Shown piece by piece: positions 8,332 through 14,499 of a DNA stretch of 14,499 nt. The stretch comes from Leclercia sp. UBA7405 (lineage in GTDB: Bacteria > Pseudomonadota > Gammaproteobacteria > Enterobacterales > Enterobacteriaceae). The notes beneath the pieces are model-generated. The model worked only from the letters and a program-made list of their open reading frames with translations. It searched no databases and was not told the DNA's origin. The number at the start of each line of letters is the position of its first letter. Positions within the stretch are counted from its first letter, which is position 1. A program made the translations under genes and the position numbers. Where the stretch lies: the NCBI GenBank assembly GCA_002469605.1, contig DKMV01000305.1:1-14499 (forward strand), read 5' to 3'.

Positions 8332-8366
8332 ACCCAGGTAATTTAGTCAACTATTAGGCCAATGCT

Positions 8367-8942
8367 ATGATCCGTATTTCCGATGCTGCACAAGCGCACT
8401 TTGCCAAACTGCTGGCAAATCAGGAAGAAGGGACCCAGATCCGCGTTTTCGTGATTAACCCGGGTACCCCGAACGCAGAATGCGGCGTCTCTTATTGCCC
8501 ACCGGACGCTGTGGAAGCAACTGACACCGCCCTGAAATTTGAGCAACTGACTGCCTATGTCGATGAACTGAGCGCACCGTATCTGGAAGACGCGGAGATC
8601 GATTTCGTTACCGATCAGCTTGGTTCGCAATTAACGCTGAAAGCGCCAAACGCCAAGATGCGTAAAGTGAGCGACGACGCCCCGCTGATGGAGCGCGTTG
8701 AGTACCTGCTGCAGTCGCAGATCAACCCGCAGCTGGCTGGCCACGGCGGACGCGTCTCCCTGATGGAGATCACCGAAGATGGCCTGGCGATCCTGCAGTT
8801 TGGCGGCGGCTGTAACGGCTGTTCCATGGTCGACGTCACCCTGAAAGAGGGGATCGAGAAGCAGCTGCTGAACGAGTTCCCGGAGCTGAAAGGCGTGCGC
8901 GACCTCACCGAACACCAGCGCGGCGAACACTCCTACTACTAA
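8367..8942 (+). CDS. nfuA: Fe-S biogenesis protein NfuA
   Basis: NfuA is an iron-sulfur carrier that receives a [4Fe-4S] cluster and delivers it to target enzymes such as lipoyl synthase and aconitase, especially under oxidative or iron-limiting stress. The 191-residue product equals the E. coli length and is nearly identical to it from memory. The N-terminal degenerate A-type domain (about 1-97) has Cys39 and Cys44 in [10 protein letters not shown]. The C-terminal Nfu domain carries the cluster-binding pair Cys149 and Cys152 in GGGCNGCS. The ATG at 8367 gives the standard [12 protein letters not shown]. The older name gntY reflects its position before gntT, not a role in gluconate uptake. 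Confidence 0.98.
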   Translation: MIRISDAAQAHFAKLLANQEEGTQIRVFVINPGTPNAECGVSYCPPDAVEATDTALKFEQLTAYVDELSAPYLEDAEIDFVTDQLGSQLTLKAPNAKMRKVSDDAPLMERVEYLLQSQINPQLAGHGGRVSLMEITEDGLAILQFGGGCNGCSMVDVTLKEGIEKQLLNEFPELKGVRDLTEHQRGEHSYY

Positions 8943-8953
8943 GTTTTCTGCTC

Positions 8954-8989
8954 TTTTTGCCCGAAACCGCACCCCGTTTCGGGCAAAAA
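8954..8989 (+). terminator. Hairpin terminator after nfuA
   Basis: A 14-bp perfect stem, TTTTTGCCCGAAAC (8954-8967) pairing with GTTTCGGGCAAAAA (8976-8989), has an 8-base loop and begins 11 bp after the nfuA stop. The downstream tail is only moderately T-rich (TCCTATTTTC), so termination may be less efficient than at the other hairpins here. Confidence 0.65.
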
Positions 8990-9013
8990 TCCTATTTTCT
9001 CCCCCCGCCATAA

Positions 9014-9029
9014 CATGACCTGCGTCTCA
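9014..9029. promoter_or_regulatory. CRP-like site upstream of gntT
   Basis: CATGA-CCTGCG-TCTCA matches the CRP consensus TGTGA-N6-TCACA at 3 of 5 and 4 of 5 half-site positions. Its centre (9021.5) is about 71 bp upstream of the predicted start at 9093, a proper class I activation position and the one reported for E. coli gntT. Confidence 0.55.
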
Positions 9030-9070
9030 TAATTCACATTTTGACCACCTGGGTGATTCTCAACCCATCA

Positions 9071-9086
9071 ATGTTACCCGTATCAT
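9071..9086. promoter_or_regulatory. GntR operator 1 of gntT, overlapping the -10 box
   Basis: ATGTTACCCGTATCAT is a near-perfect palindrome of the GntR operator type (ATGTTA-N4-TAACAT, one mismatch). Its right half, TATCAT, also serves as the likely -10 box, so GntR bound here would block RNA polymerase until gluconate is present. Confidence 0.8.
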
Positions 9087-9210
9087 TCACGCGGGCACTA
9101 CTCTTCCCCTATAACAGCCGTCTAAACTTAAACGTCTGGATGGTATCAGTCTTAGTGCCAATAAAACTCTGCTCCCGGTTGGGGCATTTGGAAATTGTCG
9201 TCAGACAACG

Positions 9211-9226
9211 ACGTTACCCATAACAA
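9211..9226. promoter_or_regulatory. GntR operator 2 in the gntT leader
   Basis: ACGTTACCCATAACAA matches ATGTTA-N4-TAACAT with one mismatch in each half. It is 140 bp downstream of operator 1, at about +119 from the predicted start and 20 bp before the gntT ATG. A DNA loop or roadblock between two bound GntR molecules is possible (inference). Confidence 0.7.
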
Positions 9227-9245
9227 TTCAAAGGCCAGGTCAATC

Positions 9246-10562
9246 ATGCCATTAGTTATCGTCGCTATCGGTGTTGTGTTATTACTGCTGTTGATGATCC
9301 GTTTTAAGCTGAACGGCTTCATCGCTCTGGTTCTGGTGGCCCTTGCAGTCGGTCTGATGCAGGGTATGCCGCTGGTAAAAGTGATCGGCTCCATCAAGGC
9401 CGGGGTCGGCGGTACGCTCGGTAGCCTGGCGCTGATCATGGGCTTCGGCGCCATGCTCGGCAAAATGCTGGCAGACTGCGGCGGCGCCCAGCGTATCGCC
9501 ACTACCCTGATTGCTAAATTCGGCAAGCAGCATATTCAGTGGGCAGTGGTGCTAACCGGCTTTACCGTTGGTTTCGCCCTGTTCTATGAAGTGGGCTTCG
9601 TGCTGATGCTGCCGCTGGTGTTCACCATCGCCGCAGCCGCTAACATCCCGCTGCTGTTTGTTGGCGTGCCGATGGCCGCCGCGCTCTCGGTGACCCACGG
9701 CTTCCTGCCGCCGCACCCGGGCCCGACCGCTATCGCCACTATCTTCCACGCCGATATGGGTAAGACCCTGCTGTTCGGTACTATTCTGGCGATCCCAACC
9801 GTTATCCTGGCAGGCCCGGTGTTTGCCCGCTGCCTGAAAGGCATTGATAAGCCGATCCCGGAAGGTCTCTACAGTGCCAAAACCTTCACTGAAGAAGAGA
9901 TGCCGGGCTTTGGCGTCAGCGTCTGGACCTCTCTGGTGCCGGTTGTGCTGATGGCCATGCGCGCCGTCGCGGAGATGGTGCTGCCGAAAGGCCATGCCTT
10001 CCTTGGCGTTGCGGAGTTCCTCGGCGACCCGGTGATGGCTACCCTGATTGCGGTGCTGATTGCGCTGTTCACCTTCGGTCTGAACCGTGGCCGCAGCATG
10101 GACCAGATTAACGACACCCTGAGTTCGGCGATCAAAATCATCGCCATGATGCTGCTGATCATCGGCGGCGGCGGTGCGTTTAAGCAGGTACTGGTCGACA
10201 GCGGCGTGGATAAATACATCGCCTCTATGATGCACGAAACCAACATCTCGCCGATCCTGATGGCCTGGTCTATCGCCGCCGTGCTGCGTATCGCGCTGGG
10301 CTCCGCCACCGTTGCGGCCATCACCGCGGGCGGTATCGTGGCGCCGCTGATCGCCACCACCGGCGTCAGCCCGGAGCTGATGGTTATCGCGGTCGGTTCC
10401 GGTAGCGTGATTTTCTCTCACGTTAACGATCCGGGCTTCTGGCTGTTCAAGGAGTACTTCAACCTCACCATCGGCGAGACCATCAAGTCCTGGTCGATGC
10501 TGGAGACCATTATCTCGGTCTGCGGCCTGGTTGGCTGTCTGCTGCTGAACGCGGTGATATAA
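9246..10562 (+). CDS. gntT: High-affinity gluconate/H+ symporter GntT
   Basis: GntT is an inner-membrane GntP-family permease that imports gluconate for phosphorylation by gluconokinase and entry into the Entner-Doudoroff or pentose phosphate routes. The 438-residue product equals the E. coli length and is mostly hydrophobic helices throughout, with family signatures such as GFGAMLGKMLADCGGAQRIA, THGFLPPHPGPTAIA and SHVNDPGFWLFKEYF. I chose the ATG at 9246 (MPLVIVAIGV), which aligns with the family. An upstream in-frame start at 9195 would add 17 polar residues and run through GntR operator 2. The ribosome binding site is modest (CCAGGTC). The gene has its own regulated promoter and a terminator, so it is a single-gene transcript. 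The kinase gene is not nearby. Confidence 0.97.
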   Translation: MPLVIVAIGVVLLLLLMIRFKLNGFIALVLVALAVGLMQGMPLVKVIGSIKAGVGGTLGSLALIMGFGAMLGKMLADCGGAQRIATTLIAKFGKQHIQWAVVLTGFTVGFALFYEVGFVLMLPLVFTIAAAANIPLLFVGVPMAAALSVTHGFLPPHPGPTAIATIFHADMGKTLLFGTILAIPTVILAGPVFARCLKGIDKPIPEGLYSAKTFTEEEMPGFGVSVWTSLVPVVLMAMRAVAEMVLPKGHAFLGVAEFLGDPVMATLIAVLIALFTFGLNRGRSMDQINDTLSSAIKIIAMMLLIIGGGGAFKQVLVDSGVDKYIASMMHETNISPILMAWSIAAVLRIALGSATVAAITAGGIVAPLIATTGVSPELMVIAVGSGSVIFSHVNDPGFWLFKEYFNLTIGETIKSWSMLETIISVCGLVGCLLLNAVI

Positions 10563-10582
10563 GCGCTATCGCGTAAAGCCAT

Positions 10583-10611
10583 AAAAAAACCCGCCAACCG
10601 GCGGGTTTTTT
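10583..10611. terminator. Bidirectional terminator between gntT and malQ
   Basis: A CCCGCC/GGCGGG stem (10590-10595 and 10600-10605) with an AACC loop is flanked by seven A on the left and six T on the right. The symmetric A and T tracts let it stop transcripts from gntT and from the convergent malPQ operon, whose last codon is 3 bp away. Confidence 0.93.
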
Positions 10612-10614
10612 GTT

Positions 10615-12702
10615 TTATTTCTTGCGGTTCAGCGCCCTTCTGCGCTTATCCAGATCCTTAATCAACCGGTTCACCCCGTCGTCGGCAAACATCGCCTCCA
10701 GCGAGGTGGAGAGCTTACGCCGCCAGTTTTTGTACTGGTAGCTGGTGCCCGGGATGTTCACCGGCCCGGCCATATTCAGCCAGTCTTCCGGCTGCAGGCC
10801 CAACAGGGCGCTGTTACTGTCGGCGATGTAGCGCTGCATACCGCGATTAAGGGTGGCGGTCATTGCCATCAGCGACGCCTTGTGCCCTGCGCGCTTTGGC
10901 AGGCAGCCGTGTTCATGCAGCGCGTCCAGCAGCCCCTGCTTCGACAGCTCGCGATCCTGATACAGCCCGCGCAGCACCACCTCATCCGGATAGAGCCCCA
11001 GAGTTTTACCCAGGGTCAGATCGCCGCTTTCCCACCAGCCTTTAAGCGTAGGAAGGTCATGCGTCGTCGCGACGGCCATTGACTGTTCCGGATACGCCTG
11101 CGGCGCGCGGAAGGTCTTCTCGTGGTCGTTTTCAAAGTAGAGCACCTTGTAGGAATAAACGCCGCTGTCGCGCAGCTTGCTGACGATCTCCACCGGTACG
11201 GTACCCAGATCTTCGCCAATCACCATGCAGCTGTGGCGTTTACTCTCCAGCGCCAGAATGGCGAGCAGGTCGTCCACCGGATAGTGAACATAGGCCCCGT
11301 GGTCGGCGGTTTCGCCATAGGGGATCCACCACAGGCGCAGGACCGACATCACATGGTCGATACGCAGCGCGCCGCAGTTTTGCATATTGGCGCGCAGCAG
11401 TTCGATAAAGGGCTCGTAGGCGCGGGCCACGATGACGTGCGGATCCATCGGCGGCAGCCCCCAGTTCTGCCCCAGCGGGCCAAGGATATCCGGCGGCGCG
11501 CCCACGGAGGCTTTCAGGCAGTACAGCTCGCGGTCGCACCAGGTTTCTGCTCCCCCTTCCGCCACCCCTACCGCCAGATCGCGATAGAGACCAATCGGCA
11601 TCTTATAGCCCTGGCTCTCCTGCCAGCAGGCGGCAAACTGGGTGTAAGCCAGCCACTGTAGCCAGAGGTAAAAATCGACCTCGTCGCGGTTCTGTTCGCA
11701 AAAGGCTTTCACCTCCGGTGAATCAACGGACTGATACGCCTGTGGCCAGGTCGGCCAGCCCCAGCGCATCTCGTCCTCTTTCACCTGCGAGGCGTGCAGC
11801 GCATCGAAGGCGGCCTGCCAGTAGAGGCTTTCACCCTCCTGGGCCACAAACTGGCGGAAGGCCGACATCTGCTCATCGTCACGTTGGGAGAAGCCTTTCC
11901 ACGCCATGCGCAGGGCGGTCAGCTTCAGGGCGGTGACGGTGGAGTAATCGACCCACTCCGACTCGCGCGCCGCCTTTAGCGCCTGCCGGGTGGTGCCAAG
12001 CTTCCACCAGGCCTGCGCCTCTTTGCTCTTTTTGAAATCCTCTACCCCGTTAACGTCGATATAGATGACATTCAGCCAGCGCCGGGAAGAGGGGCTGTAC
12101 GGGCTGGCGCTTTCCGGGTTGGCCGGATAGAGCGCATGAATGGGGTTGAGGCCGATGAAGGCCCCGCCGCGCTTGCCGACTTCTGCCAGCATCGCCTTCA
12201 GATCGCCGAAATCACCGATCCCCCAGTTAGCCTCAGAGCGCAGGGTGTAGAGCTGCACGCAGGCGCCCCACAGCTTTTTGCCTGCCAGCAGGGCCTGAGG
12301 TTCATAGCAGCGCTGTGGCGCCACTATTACCCGGCAGTGCCAGCGCTGGTCGTCCTGGGTCAGCGTCAGGGTGTGATAGCCCTCCGGCAGCGTTGCCGGA
12401 AGGTTCAGTTTTTTGCCGCCGGTGGCATGGCCTTTGTGCTGCTCCCCCTCTTCGGTGGTCAACAGCCAGCTAAAACCGCCGCTACCCTCAATCATCAGCG
12501 GCATTTTTTTACCGGCGGTGAATACCTTCACGTTTGGTACCGCGGCTACCGCCCCTTTGGCGACGGGTTTGGCTTTATGCATGGCATCCAGCAAACGCCT
12601 TTTGGTCTCAGCACCAATAGACTGCGCTTTACCATGAGCATTGATGTAGCTGGGGCTGATCCCCGCCGCCAGGGCGGCATTATCGAGACGTTTGCTTTCC
12701 AT
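10615..12702 (-). CDS. malQ: 4-alpha-glucanotransferase (amylomaltase) MalQ
   Basis: MalQ is a cytoplasmic GH77 enzyme that transfers glucan units between maltodextrins, releasing glucose and making longer chains that MalP can phosphorolyse. The product is 695 residues (694 in E. coli, with one extra residue in the N-terminal domain here). The catalytic residues appear with the expected +1 shift: nucleophile Asp449 in ALRIDHVMS, acid/base Glu497 in VIGEDLGT and Asp549 in TTHDLPT. Other signatures are NPIHALYPANPESASPYSPSSRRWLN and the 250s-type motif VAEGGAETWCD. The ATG at 12702 gives MESKRLDNAALAAGISP and has an AAGGA site overlapping the malP stop. Only 9 bp separate malP and malQ, which implies co-transcription and probable translational coupling. 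Confidence 0.98.
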   Translation of the reverse strand: MESKRLDNAALAAGISPSYINAHGKAQSIGAETKRRLLDAMHKAKPVAKGAVAAVPNVKVFTAGKKMPLMIEGSGGFSWLLTTEEGEQHKGHATGGKKLNLPATLPEGYHTLTLTQDDQRWHCRVIVAPQRCYEPQALLAGKKLWGACVQLYTLRSEANWGIGDFGDLKAMLAEVGKRGGAFIGLNPIHALYPANPESASPYSPSSRRWLNVIYIDVNGVEDFKKSKEAQAWWKLGTTRQALKAARESEWVDYSTVTALKLTALRMAWKGFSQRDDEQMSAFRQFVAQEGESLYWQAAFDALHASQVKEDEMRWGWPTWPQAYQSVDSPEVKAFCEQNRDEVDFYLWLQWLAYTQFAACWQESQGYKMPIGLYRDLAVGVAEGGAETWCDRELYCLKASVGAPPDILGPLGQNWGLPPMDPHVIVARAYEPFIELLRANMQNCGALRIDHVMSVLRLWWIPYGETADHGAYVHYPVDDLLAILALESKRHSCMVIGEDLGTVPVEIVSKLRDSGVYSYKVLYFENDHEKTFRAPQAYPEQSMAVATTHDLPTLKGWWESGDLTLGKTLGLYPDEVVLRGLYQDRELSKQGLLDALHEHGCLPKRAGHKASLMAMTATLNRGMQRYIADSNSALLGLQPEDWLNMAGPVNIPGTSYQYKNWRRKLSTSLEAMFADDGVNRLIKDLDKRRRALNRKK

Positions 12703-12711
12703 CGCGCTTCC

Positions 12712-14499
<1,788 letters not shown>

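Larger units (their letters stand above)
8990..9245 (+). promoter_or_regulatory. gntT control region and long leader
   Basis: This gene-free stretch contains a CRP-like site (9014-9029), GntR operator 1 overlapping the -10 box (9071-9086) and GntR operator 2 in the leader (9211-9226), each listed separately. With TATCAT (9081-9086) as the -10 box the start would be near 9093, leaving a leader of about 153 nt. No good -35 box is present, as expected for a CRP-dependent promoter. The layout reproduces what is described for E. coli gntT. Confidence 0.8.

Noticed and set aside
8309..8366. IscR binding site before nfuA
   Set aside because: nfuA is IscR-regulated in E. coli, but no stretch here matches the IscR consensus well enough by eye to report.
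9195..9245. 17-residue N-terminal extension of GntT
   Set aside because: The extension is polar, absent from the family, and its DNA contains GntR operator 2. The ATG at 9246 aligns with E. coli.
9552..10421. 289-codon minus-strand open frame opposite gntT
   Set aside because: The translation is dominated by Gly, His, Asp, Arg and Gln, which is the mirror of hydrophobic codons of a membrane protein; gntT is certain.

Overview
The window is a stretch of conserved enterobacterial chromosome. Nearly every protein matches its Escherichia coli K-12 counterpart at high similarity from memory, and gene order follows the E. coli block ompR - greB - yhgF - feoABC - (variable slot) - bioH - gntX - nfuA - gntT - malQ - malP. 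Coding sequences are GC-rich at third positions and intergenic regions are AT-rich. The differences from E. coli, including FeoB's tail, MalQ one residue longer, and a YahO-like gene where K-12 has rpnA (yhgA), point to a non-Escherichia member of the Enterobacteriaceae, for example an Enterobacter, Leclercia or Klebsiella relative. The genus cannot be fixed from this window.

Left part (1-3320): the first 55 codons of ompR run leftward off the window. A 227-bp divergent control region separates it from greB (transcript-cleavage factor), which is followed by yhgF/tex (RNA-binding S1 protein) and a strong intrinsic terminator.

Iron region (3321-6430): an AT-rich promoter region with a Fur box and an FNR-like palindrome precedes feoA-feoB-feoC, the ferrous iron uptake operon. 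It ends at a long hairpin that also serves the convergent small gene on the other strand. That gene encodes a secreted DUF1471 (YdgH/BhsA/McbA family) protein and is the only accessory-looking gene here.

Middle (6814-8942): bioH (biotin precursor synthesis) reads leftward and diverges from gntX (ComFC-like phosphoribosyltransferase fold) across 37 bp. nfuA (Fe-S carrier) follows gntX.

Right part (8943-14499): gntT (high-affinity gluconate permease) has a control region with a CRP-like site and two GntR operators about 140 bp apart. A shared bidirectional terminator separates it from the convergent malPQ operon: malQ is complete, and malP is cut by the window end and lacks about 202 N-terminal residues. 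Their promoter lies outside.

I see no mobile element, CRISPR array, tRNA, rRNA, prophage or defence system. The window does not appear to contain an undescribed system. The points most worth a second look are the variable slot between feoC and bioH and the layout of the gntT and feo control regions.
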